Below are positions 44,769 through 56,751 of a stretch of 64,000 bases of DNA, piece after piece (the first letter of the stretch is position 1; each line of letters opens with the position of its first letter). Source of the DNA: Chondrosia reniformis (lineage: Eukaryota > Porifera > Demospongiae > Chondrillida > Chondrillidae). The stretch lies in the NCBI GenBank assembly GCA_947172415.1, contig OX359202.1, forward strand, positions 1,800,501-1,864,500, read 5' to 3'. A model generated the notes under the pieces. That model made no database searches. It saw only the letters and a program-made list of their open reading frames with translations, and was not told the DNA's origin. Position numbers and translations under genes: made by a program.

Positions 44769-44791
44769 TCTAACTTGTTAAATAGCCAACG

Positions 44792-47700
44792 ATGTCGAGC
44801 AAGAAAGTTTTAAACACGGCCCCACCGTCTGGTGATGTTGCAATAAGTACACCTGATCTAGCTCGAGATCTGCAAAGGCTGATGTTGTCAATGAAAGGTC
44901 GATATATGAGGGAGGATGGTAGAGGAGTAGACTATGCCGCTCTAAAGCAGAGTGAAGAGTTTAAGGAGTATTTGGTTAAGGCTGAGGCACTTGCCGGAGC
45001 TGACCCTGGTAGCCTTGATGAGGATCAGAGGAAGTGCTTCTTTATTAGTATCCTTACTGCAGAAGGTGATGCAAGTTGCACCCGGCTCATTAGAGTGGCC
45101 GCCGGGTTCACTAGAGTGGCCGCCCGGCTCACTAGAGTGGCCGCCCGGCTCACTAGAGTGGCCGCCCGGCTCACTAGAGTGGCCGCCCGGCTCACTAGAG
45201 TGGCCGCCCGGCTCACTAGAGTGGCCGCCCGGCTCACTAGAGTGGCCGCCCGGCTCACTAGAGTGGCCGCCCGGCTCACTAGAGTGGCCGCCCGGCTCAC
45301 TAGAGTGGCCGCCGGGTTCATTAGAGCGATGGTAGTTTATGGGATCTGCATATAGTAACCCTAGGAGTCTTACCTATTAATGTTCTGACTTATGAATGTT
45401 GCCTAAGCCTAGTAATCTAAAGTCTGTGATGTAGTTTATATGTAACTGAGATTCAAGCTAGGAAGTTTAGGATAGTATGTTTACTAATCAGAAAAATATG
45501 TTTTGAGTGCAAGATTGATATAGAGTATCCTTGATTCTAAGATAAGACATCTATAATGCTCTCACAATTCATGTACTGGTGGATCAAGATGGTTTGCGGT
45601 CAACAGTGCTTGATATACCAGATCTGTGGCAATTCACTTGTTACATCATTGGTGGTATGGTCTATTCTCTGGATGACATAGAACACGGCATATTAAGAGG
45701 TACTGTAGCCATGACAATATTAAGAGGTACTGTAGCCATGACAATATTAAGAGGTACTGTAGCCATGATAATATTAAGAGGTACTGTAGCCATGACAATA
45801 TTAAAAGGTTCTGTAGCCATGATAATATTAAGAGGTACTGTAGCCATGATAATATTAAGAGGTACTGTAGCCATGACAATAAGAGTGCATAGACAATCTC
45901 ATGGAAAGTTGACTGTTTATCAGTCAGTAATCTATCAGTATAGTGTTTGTTCAAAAAATGGCTGTTTTACACATTGATGAAGTGTATCCTGACAACCTTA
46001 TATCTTTCATAATGTCCTGATTTGTAAACCTATACTTTAGAAAGTGCTAATCGATTCAAGTACTCTTTAATTATCAAGTTTACTCTAGGGTTGCGATTCA
46101 TTAACTATCAAGTACAGGGTTGCAATCAAACCTCACTTGTTTGAGATAGTACTGTATTGTTGTGTAACTTACCAGTTGAATCACTGAATTTTGAACTTAG
46201 CTGCATGGAGTGTGGAGGTAGTTATTTATATGTAGTATCTTGTTAATGAGTCAATCTGCTATACAACGTAAAGCTCAATTATCACTTCAAACGAGACCAA
46301 TTTTTCTCTTGAGGATTTGTTTGTAAAATACTTGCTCATCAGTACATATGTGTTTAGGTGATCGACCACATCCTTCTAAATCATCTGTCATGAACACATT
46401 CTTTGAAAAGGATGATAAGCGTGCTGAACTAGCCTTCCCAAAGTTGGATCCACGAATACACTTTGCTTTAGTGTGTGGTGCTCAAGTGAGTTTGTCAACT
46501 AGTTACCCAATCTGTACATACCCTATACACAGTACATACCCTATACACAGTACATACCCTGTACACAGTACATACCCTATACACAGTACTTACCCTATAC
46601 ACAGTACATACCCTATACACAGTACATACCCTATACACAGTACATACCCTATACACAGTACTTACCCTATACACAGTACATACCCTATACACCGTACATA
46701 CCCTATACACAGTACATACCCTATACACAGTACATACCCTATACACAGTACATACCCTATACACAGTACATACCCTATACACAGTACATACCCTATACAC
46801 AGTACATACCCTATACACAGTACTTACCCTATACACAGTACATACCCTATACACAGTACTTACCCTATACACCGTACATACCCTATACACAGTACATACC
46901 CTATACACAGTACATACCCTATACACAGTACTTACCCTGTACACAGTACATACCCTATACACAGTACTTACCCTATACACAGTACTTACCCTATACACAG
47001 TACATACCCTATACACAGTACATACCCTATACACAGTACATACCCTATACACAGTACATACCCTATACACAGTACATACCCTATACACAGTACTTACCCT
47101 ATACACAGTACTTACCCTATACACAGTACTTACCCTATACACAGTACATACCCTATACACCGTACATACCCTATACACAGTACATACCCTATACACAGTA
47201 CATACCCTATACACAGTACATACCCTATACACAGTACTTACCCTATACACAGTACATACCCTATACACAGTACTTACCCTATACACCGTACATACCCTAT
47301 ACACAGTACATACCCTATACACAGTACATACCCTATACACAGTACATACCCTATACACAGTACTTACCCTATACACAGTACTTACCCTATACACAGTACA
47401 TACCCTATACACAGTACATACCCTGTACACAGTACATACCCTATACACAGTACATACCCTATACACCGTACATACCCTATACACAGTACATACCCTGTAC
47501 ACAGTACATACCCTATACACAGTGCATACCCTATACACAGTACATACCCTATACACAGTACATACCCTATACACAGTGCATACCCTATACACAGTACATA
47601 CCCTATACACAGTACATACCCTATACACAGTACATACCCTATACACAGTACATATCCTATACACAGTACATACCCTGTACACAGTACATACCCTATACAC

Positions 47701-49528
47701 AGTACATACCCTATACACAGTACATACCCTATACACAGTACATACCCTATACACAGTACATACCCTATACACAGTACATACCCTATACACAGTACATACC
47801 CTATACACAGTACATACCCTGTACACAGTACATACCCTATACACAGTACATACCCTATACACAGTACATACCCTATACACAGTACATACCCTATACACAG
47901 TACATACCCTATACACAGTACATACCCTATACACAGTACATACCCTATACACAGTACATACCCTATACACAGTACATACCCTATACACAGTACATACCCT
48001 ATACACAGTACTTACCCTATACACAGTACATACCCTATACACAGTACATACCCTATACACAGTACATACCCTATACACAGTACATACCCTATACACAGTA
48101 CATACCCTATACACAGTACTTACCCTATACACAGTACATACCCTATACACAGTACTTACCCTATACACAGTACATACCCTATACACAGTACTTACCCTAT
48201 ACACAGTACTTACCCTATACACAGTACATACCCTATACACAGTACATACCCTATACACAGTACTTACCCTATACACAGTACATACCCTATACACAGTACT
48301 TACCCTATACACAGTACTTACCCTATACACAGTACATACCCTATACACAGTACATACCCTATACACAGTACATACCCTATACACAGTACATATCCTATAC
48401 ACAGTACATACCCTATACACAGTACATACCCTATACACAGTACATACCCTATACACAGTACATACCCTATACACAGTACATACCCTATACACAGTACATA
48501 CCCTATACACAGTACATACCCTATACACAGTACTTACCCTGTACACAGTACATACCCTATACACAGTACATACCCTATACACAGTACTTACCCTGTACAC
48601 AGTACATACCCTATACACAGTGCATACCCTATACACAGTACATACCCTATACACAGTACATATGTACATAATATCATGCATTATGTAGATCACTATGGTA
48701 TATTGTTACTTGCATTATATATACATAGTGTATTTTCTATACATTACGTATCTATGTATGTACATACTTATGGTAATGTAGTCGTGTCCTCCTATTCAAG
48801 TGTACACACCAGAGAATCTCAACAGAGCTCTGGAAAGTGCTGCAATAAACTTTTGCACACAAGAAGTGATTGTGGAAGAAAACCAACATCAGGTTTGTAT
48901 GGATACATTCATATGTACCTTCTTATTATGACAGAATGTCCATGCACTCCTCCATGACAGCAGTGCTTGAGAGCTAGGAATGAGGAATTGCTTGGACATT
49001 TGTTCAAGCTAATCAATTCTTAATTGGTCATATATTTATTTTGGTCATATGTTGGATATAATCCTTAAGAATTTGTATTTAGCAGCCTTAAAATGCACAC
49101 AACATGTGTTTCAATGAATTTCGTCTAACTTCTATTACCACTATAAGACACTGTAGTGACTATGTTACTATATAAGAAAACCTACTACATAGAACATTCT
49201 ACTTTTAATTGATATGATTTATGTAGGTAACTTTATCAAAAATATTTTTCTGGTACAAAAGTGACTTTGGAGAGACGACAAGGGATATGTTAATGTAAGT
49301 GAACATATTTCAACCTGACTACTGATCAGATAATTAATCTTTTATCTGGTTTTCTTGTAATGTACTACGTATATATATTGTGGGTCATGTCTCATATCTT
49401 AATAATGTAGGTTTGTGGTTCAATACTTGGATGAGATGGGTCAGTCCAAACTGGAAAGGATGTTACAAAAAGATAAAGAAATTGAAATAAAATGGAAAGA
49501 TTATAACTGGTCTATAAATAAATTATAA
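44792..49528 (+). CDS. DUF547 domain protein, 6 exons
   Basis: Exons 44792-45047, 45547-45699, 46358-46485, 48782-48892, 49227-49294, 49411-49528, all in phase, 277 residues. DUF547 landmarks run in order across the junctions: SEEFKEYLVKAEAL, RKCFFI|NIYNALTIH, YIIGGMVYSLDDIEHGILRG, LDPRIHFALVCGAQ|SCPPIQVY and SKIFFWYKSDFG. DUF547 is a conserved domain without a firmly established reaction; some family members carry extra DEP or glutaredoxin domains, absent here. Predicted soluble, with no signal peptide. Introns 1, 2 and 3 contain minisatellites of 21, 27 and 18 bp. Start codon chosen as the first ATG after the CMC2 stop; an acceptor-like ttaaatag lies 5 bp upstream of it. Confidence 0.9.
45081..45325. 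repeat. 21-bp GC-rich minisatellite in DUF547 intron 1
   Basis: About 11.6 copies of gtggccgcccggctcactaga, starting 34 bp after the donor site. The period keeps frames open, which makes the exon seem to read on into it. Confidence 0.95.
45690..45884. repeat. 27-bp minisatellite duplicating a 5' splice site
   Basis: Seven copies of a unit containing ATATTAAGAG|GTACTGTAGC. The first copy straddles the end of DUF547 exon 2, so the exon end and its GT donor are repeated six more times (one copy has GTTCTG). Confidence 0.92.
46509..48665. repeat. 2.15-kb minisatellite, about 120 copies of 18 bp
   Basis: Unit cataccctatacacagta, with recurrent variants at three sites (cat/ctt, cta/ctg, cag/ccg). 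Begins about 23 bp after the donor of DUF547 exon 3 and ends about 117 bp before exon 4. It has no stops in several frames on either strand, which produces very long but spurious open frames. Confidence 0.97.
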
Positions 49529-50363
49529 AAATATTCTAGAGTTCCCGCTTTGTAGACACTTCTAGTCTTTTCATCTTTCTTCTTAAAAGACGTTCTTCAC
49601 ATAATGTATGTGTCTATCATTGGTTAACAAAATAACTAATGTTTACAGTTATAGAATCTGATGTATACATATATACTTGGTGTCCAGTATTAGTGTGGCA
49701 TAAAAATAACGAAAATTGACAAAAAGCATCCCCTAGCTACTTCAGCTCACAGAAGTGATATGCACGTGTTAGGATAGGTAACCTAAATTTCAGTATGCCA
49801 CTTCTGTATGATTAGCTATATCTTTCACGATCATGTCTTGTTTTAATACTTTTCCAACCTTGCTAAGGTGGGGAAATTAACTATTACACCATTGCATAGC
49901 CCAGGTCAAAATGTCTGACTTTCTGTTTGAATTGTATAATTAGTGCTGCTGATGCTTTTAAATATTTAAAACTATAGTAACAACCATATTGCTAAAGTAA
50001 CAACCAGATTGCATGGCTGTCTACCATCCATAAGATACAAACAAACAAAATGCAGCGCTCACTGGTATCATGTAATGCATGCCAAGGATTCACAGAAGAT
50101 CAAGATAAAGAAAAAGACAAAGACTCCCAGGATCACTGATGAAGGGTGGAATTCCCAGAAACGGCTGTCTGACCCAGTGGAGAAGAAGATGAAAGAAGGG
50201 AAAAGAAGGAAGAAAAGACTCCTGTATCTTCATCTAAAGCTCTCTTTAGGTTTAGTTCCCCTTAGGCTCTTTTTACAGAATAGGCATATAGCATGTAGGA
50301 AAATGGTATCTTAGATTTTTCATGCAGTGAGTGAATGATTTGAAATATATATATACCATAAAA
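49529..50363. other. Convergent intergenic region DUF547 - LYR gene
   Basis: Tail-to-tail intergenic DNA. The only recognised feature is the hammerhead family 2 element at 50081-50318. Confidence 0.6.
50081..50318 (+). repeat. Hammerhead repeat family 2 copy
   Basis: Nearly identical to the 41.4-kb copy, including gccaaggattcacagaagat at the left and gcatgtaggaaaatgg at the right. The ribozyme part lies at 50124-50182 (GGAUCA, CUGAUGA, AGGG..CCCA, GAAAC, GGCU, GUC, UGACCC). Confidence 0.85.
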
Positions 50364-50780
50364 TCATACTTTTTTCTGCGCAGCAATCATATGACTATCA
50401 AACAAGGTTGTCAATTGGTGTGGGTCAAGTGAACCTAAATAATTAAATGCCACCAAACTCTTGTGTCCTTGCTCAATCTGATGAGCAACCCTCTCCTCAT
50501 TACTTTCCCCTTTATACAAGTCAAAGGCTTCTCGGACATTGAACCTACAAGAAGATAAGAGCAAAGGTGTACCCGTATATAGTTAGTGCAGATAAAGATT
50601 ACAAATCGTTTAGCTTTTATATTAAAATCGTCTCATCACCATAACCCAATTGATACTTTATTTCTAGCTAATAATATACTTCATTTTCTTGCGAATTCCG
50701 TGCTGCGGAAAGGCAGAGACAGCTCGTAGCCACTGTCTATAGAGGCGCAGTACAGCTAAACGGCTCCGGCTACAAGCCAT
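50364..50780 (-). CDS. LYR-motif protein, 2 exons
   Basis: Exon 1 50680-50780, exon 2 50364-50544, GT/AG intron, in phase, 93 residues. The N-terminus MACSRSRLAVLRLYRQWLRA carries the L-Y-R tripeptide, followed by the helix VREAFDLYKG and an Arg/Gln-Gly-His block (EQGHKSLVAF), the layout of small LYRM proteins. These proteins bind the mitochondrial acyl carrier protein and assist complex assembly or Fe-S delivery; which subfamily this is cannot be told by eye. It is the second small mitochondrial-type gene in a 6-kb stretch, after CMC2. Confidence 0.82.
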
Positions 50781-51043
50781 TAAATACCAGGCAGTGATTA
50801 TGCAATAGGTTGCCTCGTGTTGGAAGAGAAGAATATGGAGATAAGGTAAGCGTAGTTTTACACGAGGTAAAGATACTGATTAATACGTATATATGCTAAT
50901 CATAAGTAGCTGTAGTAACTGTATTAGCATCTATGTACGTACATGCACACATGTATGATATTGTTTGAAATTCAGAATTCTCTTATGTTGTATTTATTTG
51001 TGGTCAATGATTTGCATATTAGCTGCAGCTGGTCCCACCAATC

Positions 51044-51230
51044 TCATAATGGAGTGAGTTGAGCTCCTGCTGCAGTATCATCAGCAAACCACACTTGTTG
51101 CACTGGTTCCTTTGTCAGCCTGTGGATAAGTGGGATGACTGCAATGCCATATATCACCATGGCTAGGGGTTCCCCCTGGGTAGTTCCCTCTTGGGAGACT
51201 AGTGTTTCCCTTTCAATATACAGGCACGGA
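51044..51230 (-). pseudogene. Reverse transcriptase palm fragment
   Basis: The minus strand reads ETLVSQEGTTQGEPLAMVIY, then LIHRL, VQQVWFADDTAAG. The QGxPLAM and FADD motifs are reverse transcriptase motifs of a non-LTR element. Nothing else of the enzyme is in frame nearby. Probably the same family as the C-terminal piece at 27178-27768. Confidence 0.75.
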
Positions 51231-51639
51231 GCAAGCAAAATTAGAGTGGTATGCCCAAATTTTTTTTTCTGTCCACTGCCTATTCCACTTATATATATAC
51301 ATATTGTGAGTGTCCAAGCAAAAAGCCGCTTTTGGGCATTTTTGGTCAAAATTCACCTGCTGCAAGGAAAATTCCCATTTCCATTTCTACTGCGAGATAT
51401 TGAAGTGTAAAAACAGTTCATGAATATTCATTAACGTAATTATAATATTCATAAGTTGGAATAACAATATTCCTGATGGCTATAAATACATTCATGGCTT
51501 AGTGTACTTGGTACAATAAGCACTGAAATGTTTTTGTGCATGCATCTGTTGATGTTGATGTTGTAGTATGTTGATCAGTATAAAAAGATGTTTTAAACAT
51601 ACAGATGAATGATTTAAGCAGGTAGGTTTGGACATGACC

Positions 51640-53582
51640 TCTTTGCATACTGAACACAAATGCTGCTTGGTTCTAGTAGCTCTCGCAGGTGAGTCAGTAG
51701 TTGTAGTTGCAATGGAATCAGGCTCTATGTGAGGCTTTGGTGCAGTTGGTTTGGGGCAAGTGATGTCTGCTGCCAGGTTGCAAGAACAAAATGGCCTAAC
51801 TTCTCATACAGGTACCACTGCCGTTCAATGTCCAATCCTTTTGGGAAAATCTGTTGTGGATGGTCTGTCGGATTAGGATGTGTCTGTAGGACCTGAATGC
51901 TGTGCTCGGGTGACTGGGAATGTTAGTGAACAAAAACAACTCCAGGAAACTGATGATCAAAGCGGAAAATGTGATAGGATGTAATTCCTGGTATCACTTT
52001 GAAGTGATTTGAAAGGAACTGCGACCAATCAAAGAACTTGACATGCGTCTCACCATCGGGAGTAGCAACCAACTGGGGTATATTGCCTCCTACCTGAGAT
52101 GAGTACCGCACAACACGAGCTAAACAATTCATGGTGTCGACTCTGGTCCTTCTGTACAGCTTCTTTATTAGACCAAAATGTCTGTCTGGAGCAAATATTG
52201 TGTGTCCAGGGAGCATGAATGATAGAACAGCAGTCTTATGTCCTAGCATTATCCTGTATAACAGATATTGAATTATAGGCAGTTATTTTTGTTCTGCCCT
52301 ACTCAGTTGTCTGCATGCAAGCAGAGGTGATCCTTCTTTTGGCCGTGATTAGCCAAGTAATGGTCAATCATGCTTACGGTAGCATTTGCCCCTTTCCCAC
52401 AGACTCAGATTCGTTGATGAGGTAGTTTACCTCTGTGCCAAGTGGTTCACAGGCTACACCAAATAGCTGACACTTCCTTGCAGTTAGGAAAAAGGCTGGT
52501 CATGGCTGCTGTGGATTGCTGGGGAAATGTACCTGCTGTGTGTAGTCAAAGCTGTACTGCATTTTGGTGCCACCAGAGGTGGTAGGGGTTTTGCAGTTTG
52601 TAATCTGGCTGTTGTACCATTCTCACTCTACCTTAATTGGCAAGCTGCAAATGTGTCTCAGCCTGCTGTAGTCGCTCGGACTTAGCCTCTTCTGACAAGT
52701 GTGCGGATCTCATGATTTTGAAATGTTTTGCTGGCATTCAAAACACAGGTCAGAAGAGGGTTTCATGGTGTCTATTGTTGGAACGAGCTAACTCCAAAGT
52801 GTGTAGAAGGTACTCCGCCCAACTGGAGTAATGCCACTTTCATCACACACCGCTTTGTAATCTCTGTAGACTTTGCTTTTTGGCATATCTGAAGGCAAAA
52901 GTAAAATCTTTTCGGTGGAGTTAGGTAGCCTATCTGGTAAAGGCAAGCCGTGAGTATTGCCAACGGTGGTGATGAAGTCACGAACTCTGTTTACCTCTGC
53001 TTCTGGGGTCTGGTTGTGGCGTGGTTGTTTGGCATTGCCGTGAATCCTCTGCACCACACCATTGCTATCGACAGCTTTGCAGAGGTTTTCCAAGTACTCC
53101 TTACCAACAGCATGTACAAAACTGAAAGTCAGCTGAGCCATTATGACTAGGTCCGCATCGTTTCGGGTTAGCTGAGGGCAGTTATTGCAAGTGAGAGTGA
53201 TTGTGTCTCTGGACAACTGACTAGAGCATGGTGATTTCTTGGGACCAAGAGTGCAACCACAAGTTTCAGTAATAAATATGTCGATTACGGCGTCTTCCTC
53301 CTTGTCCTCGAAGCTCAATTCTATTCTAACCGTCAAAGCACGTGTGGTAGAATCGACATTGACGGTTTGTGGCAAGATTGTCCCTTCAGGGCAGTGGTTT
53401 GGCTCGAGGTCGTTCTCTTCTCCTTTGCAGGCAAGAATCATCTCATCAACCTGGTCCACTGACGAAACTGGACCGAGAGCTGTCGTTTCGGCTTCTCCAT
53501 CGCTGTCGGAAGCTTTAGCTAACGCTTCTTGATCTTCAAATGTTTCGTATTCCATTTTGACAGATACAAACTCTTCTTCCAT
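51640..53582 (-). pseudogene. Transposon-type protein with DUF7869-like region
   Basis: Read on the minus strand from MEEEFVSVKMEYETFEDQ at 53582: an acidic N-terminus, a CGCTLGPKKSPCS cysteine patch, LTRNDADLVIMAQL, FSFVHAVGKEYLENL, LLLPSDMPKSKVYRDYK, then (in other frames) SMIDHYLANHG, HLCLHADN, KTAVLSFMLPGHTIFAPDRH, RRTRVDTMNC and the end PGVVFVH. This order matches a widespread family of invertebrate repeat-encoded proteins whose DUF7869 part looks DDE-like (inference). Stops and frameshifts around 52250-52780 and 51920 show it is decayed, though its first 270 codons are open. Confidence 0.65.
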
Positions 53583-54059
53583 TTGCACAAAGACGGTTCT
53601 TAAATCTAAGTGTTGGCTATAAACCATTCTATGCACAAACGAAGGCAAACAAGGTACCAAATAAAAGGTCTCACAGAGATCTATCACTTCCACTATGTTG
53701 TTACATGCTTGTGTGTGCTATGTCGCAGAGGTGGACGATTTTGTTTGCGATTTCGTTTATTCCGCGTCCTGAACATTACGCAATTATGTACGAAGGTGGA
53801 CGATTTTTTTAGCTTGTGATTTCGTTTATTCCGCTTCCTGAACATTATGCAATTATGTATGAAGCCGGTTTTTTGCTTGGACGCTCACATATACATTATT
53901 GTAGCAATTGCAACAAACAACTTCATTAAATGGTACATGGCATGAACATGTACGTAAATGCACTATGTTGATAACTGTAATTTGTGTAGTTAAAATTGTC
54001 CAAAAAATCTAACTCGGGTTTCCTTAAGCGCAACAAACTCTTTACCAACACTAATTAAA
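53583..54059. other. Spacer between two transposon remnants
   Basis: Contains a direct duplication of about 75 bp (gtggacgattttttt.. gatttcgtttattccgc) at 53726-53870. No gene recognised. Confidence 0.5.
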
Positions 54060-54572
54060 TCTAAAGCGTCACTTTTCTCTTTGTGAACATGTAGAATCAT
54101 TAACTGGGTAGCTGTAGTGTCGTTAAATAATCATTAAACCAGATTTGGATTTTTTTGCTGTAAGATTGAATTTTCTGTCTTGCACCTTTTCCCTGAGCCA
54201 TTTGACTGCCTTTCTTGTAATATCCTCCTAATCAAGTAGTGTGTTACATCTATACTTCCCTCGTGTACTCCTTGAAAATTCACCTTTGGTTTTGCTGAAA
54301 TCACCAACCCATTTGGAAATTGTTTTCCTGCGATATCCTAGGGCTTGACCTGTTGTTTCTGCTGCTGTGGTCCTCATAATAGATCTGACGGTAGTGGTCT
54401 TCAGCTGATGTGTGGAAATGACCAACTGTAGACCCAGTCTCGAGGTGCCTTGGTGTACGGTGCTTTCGTGACAGAGTGGAAGGTGAAACACCAAGACTAT
54501 CTTGATATTGTAAGACCCGTTAGTAGAACAACTGGAACTGCTCAGGTGTGTGGAGAGATTGAAGAACCTCAT
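54060..54572 (-). pseudogene. Fragment of an unidentified DNA-transposon protein
   Basis: Minus strand: ALGYRRKTISKWVGDFSKTK, GEFSRSTRGKYRC, then after a stop KAVKWLREKVQDRKFNLT. This resembles the N-terminal helix-turn-helix region of repeat-encoded proteins found in many invertebrates (RGKY motif after a WVxDF block). Family not determined. Confidence 0.45.
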
Positions 54573-54672
54573 GTGTCAAACTGACTACTTCTTGTCCCTC
54601 TGCTGCTGACATATGTTCATGCTGTAATGCTTCACTGAGGTTGTCACTGTGTCGCAGGATTAGTGCACCCAG

Positions 54673-54780
54673 TGATACTGTATAGCGGGAAATTTTCGCA
54701 GATAGAAATTTTTGTGAGTCTTAGGAAAAATGCTTAGAATAAATGTTCGTGGTTCTTATTTTCACGATTTTATATTTTTG
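54673..54780. mobile_element. Degenerate relative of the ttcgggaaattttcgt MITE
   Basis: Shares tagcgggaaattttcgc with the left end of the element at 12617-12954, and gttcgtgg/ttttcacg text internally. The ends are eroded. Confidence 0.5.
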
Positions 54781-54800
54781 CATGCTCCAAGTGTACTTAA

Positions 54801-54943
54801 TCAGGACGGATGGCAGTTGGTGTAGTCAGTCTCATCCATGTCACCTCTGAGAGGTAGCCCTTGACGAGCTAGAAAGCGTACCGAAGATAGAATTTTGAGG
54901 AGACCCTCTTGATTCGCTCGCTTTTCAGACATACGGTGCATTT
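54801..54943 (-). pseudogene. hAT-like transposase, second part (split by an insertion)
   Basis: Minus strand RMSEKRANQEGLLKILSSVR then FLARQGLPLRGD, the DUF4371/ZMYM1-like block of hAT proteins. It continues the fragment at 56752-57150 after removal of the 54944-56751 insertion. Confidence 0.6.
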
Positions 54944-55287
54944 CAAAAGAAACTTGGCGATTTCCGCAAGGGTTTGTATGGGAATCCGCAAATTTTCTGC
55001 GTACTGCTGTACAGCCATTTGCAGTTTGCCATATCAGCATCTGCGGGTATCGTCAGCGATGTTTATAAACAATACGTACATACGTAGGGTGTCGATAGGG
55101 AAGCCATGCAATCTACGAAGAAAATTGATACGTACGTATGTCGAGCATTTCGATCTTTACCTATGTATAAGTATCGTTAGAATTAATAATACGAAAGTAT
55201 GTAGACAACAATAAAATAATTAATACAATGTATACATACGTACGTACGTATAATAAAGAAACTTGTCTAAAAAGTGTACGTAAATTC

Positions 55288-55960
55288 CTATAAATGCCCT
55301 GAAGGTTTCCCGTTTACTTCTACCACAATCGGTAGAACTTTCTCAAGGTGATCTATGTACCTTGAGCAAACTGCAGGTGTCATCTTTTTCCAATAAAGCT
55401 TGATGCCTTCTTTTAGCTCAGCAAGATACTTTGGTTTGTGACGATCATGGAGAAAGGTCTTCATTGAACCCCAAACTTTCTCTATGGGATTTAGATCTGG
55501 ACTCTCTGCTGGACTTTTCCACCATCTCACTCTGTTATCCTTGAAATAAGCTTGAATGTAACGGCTTGTATGTTTCGGGTCATTATCCTGATAGAGGCGA
55601 TGACTTTGAGGATACTTCTCTCTAATAAAGGGTAGCAGTGAGGCTGTAAGGATGTCTCCGTATCTTGTGGCTGTCATCGTCCCGTCAAAAATAACAATAG
55701 AAGTAGCTCCTCTCCTTGATATACCAGCCCATACATGCACTTTAGGGGGATGCTTATGCTTGTATTTGAGCTTCCTGGGAGCTCCTCATTTCCTAAAGCA
55801 TTTCCTCTTGTGCCTGTCAAGTTGAAAGGTTGACTCATCAGTAAAGATAACATCATTGAACTGCTCCTACTCTACTAGTCTTTCCTTGCACCATTCTAAT
55901 CATTTTTCTCTGTTAGCATCTCGAATTTCTTGGCAATATCCACTGCAGGTACCAAACAGC
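55288..55960 (-). pseudogene. Tc1/mariner-type transposase
   Basis: Minus strand: YCQEIRDANREK, WCKERLVE, then VIFTDESTFQLDRHKRKCF (first Asp), a stop, KVHVWAGISRRGATSIVIF, LYQDNDPKHTSRYI (second Asp), SPDLNPIEKVWGSM (third acidic residue). The three catalytic acidic residues of a DDE enzyme are all visible, but stops after LVE and FRK, and a missing N-terminal DNA-binding region, make it inactive. Related to but distinct from the copy at 60140-63575. Confidence 0.8.
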
Positions 55961-56449
55961 CACCAATGCATGTTTCCACTGCAGGATATGACCAACAAGC
56001 ACCCAAGGACTGAGGACTCAGGGCAAAATGTAATTCCTGAAGAGGTAATTATGCAGGCAATGCAGTGCTGCAAGTCCAGAAGAAATTTGGCTGGGAGATT
56101 GTGTAATAAAATATTTCCTGAAGCAGTAAGGCAAGCAAGTAATTGTAGAGGAGTTCTAGGGAAGAGACTTCTCAATCCAGTCACAGTAAAGGCAATTTAC
56201 ACAGTTTGCTTAAAAAATTTCCCTTAGACAGATTTGAGACAAATCTGCAGGCTGAAAAGGAAATGAGGAATGCTATTGATGAAGCATGCAGGAAGACAAA
56301 GAAAACATTCCAAGAAGCAAACAATGAATTTTAGTTTTTTACGTTATATATATGTGGCATATGTAATCGATTATCGATTCAATTTCTGTTGTCCTTGAGT
56401 AACGATCGATTGGCATTTCGTAGTTGAAAGATTACAGCCACTTTTCACA

Positions 56450-56507
56450 ACGAATTTGTAAATGATGAGTACAGACTACGAATTGTAATCGTCATTTACA
56501 AATTCGT
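56450..56507. repeat. 16-bp inverted repeat
   Basis: acgaatttgtaaatga (56450-56465) is the exact reverse complement of 56492-56507, loop 26 bases, at the edge of the insertion. No coding. Confidence 0.75.
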
Positions 56508-56751
56508 TACGTACGTATATATACCATGAAAAAGGGAATTAATTGCAATGAGCCGTGCAATGGCTAGGATGATAAGTAAAAATAATCCATGTACGCATAT
56601 ATATACATACGTATGTACGTATACGCAAATTTCCGCACTTGCAGCTTTCCTCAGTTGCTCTCTCAAAAACCCTCAAACAGCTGCGTGGCCAATTGCAAAC
56701 GGTGGCGTTGTCCAACAGCGGAAAAATGCAAAAATCGCCAAGTTTCTTTTG

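Larger units (their letters stand above)
54944..56751. mobile_element. 1.8-kb insertion with 20-bp perfect inverted ends
   Basis: caaaagaaacttggcgattt at 54944-54963 is the exact reverse complement of 56732-56751. The insertion interrupts a hAT-like coding region and contains a Tc1-like transposase. Whether the ends belong to that transposase or to a host MITE is not clear. Confidence 0.6.

Noticed and set aside
44792-45355. 187-codon ORF as a full gene
   Set aside because: Only the first 256 bp match DUF547; the rest runs into the 21-bp repeat after the GT donor at 45048.
45579-45977. 132-codon ORF with TILRGTVAM repeats as a stand-alone gene
   Set aside because: Its start is DUF547 exon 2 and its repeats are intronic minisatellite read through the donor site, although partial use of the duplicated donors stays possible.
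46509-48665. CRISPR-like array
   Set aside because: Units are directly adjacent without spacers and the genome is eukaryotic; it is a minisatellite.
46348-48957. 869-codon open frame on + and 732-codon frame on -
   Set aside because: Both are by-products of the 18-bp minisatellite, whose period is a multiple of three. Only 46358-46485 within it is a real exon (DUF547).
51135-51410. 91-codon + strand ORF over the reverse transcriptase fragment
   Set aside because: It is the shadow of the minus-strand frame that contains QGxPLAM and FADD.
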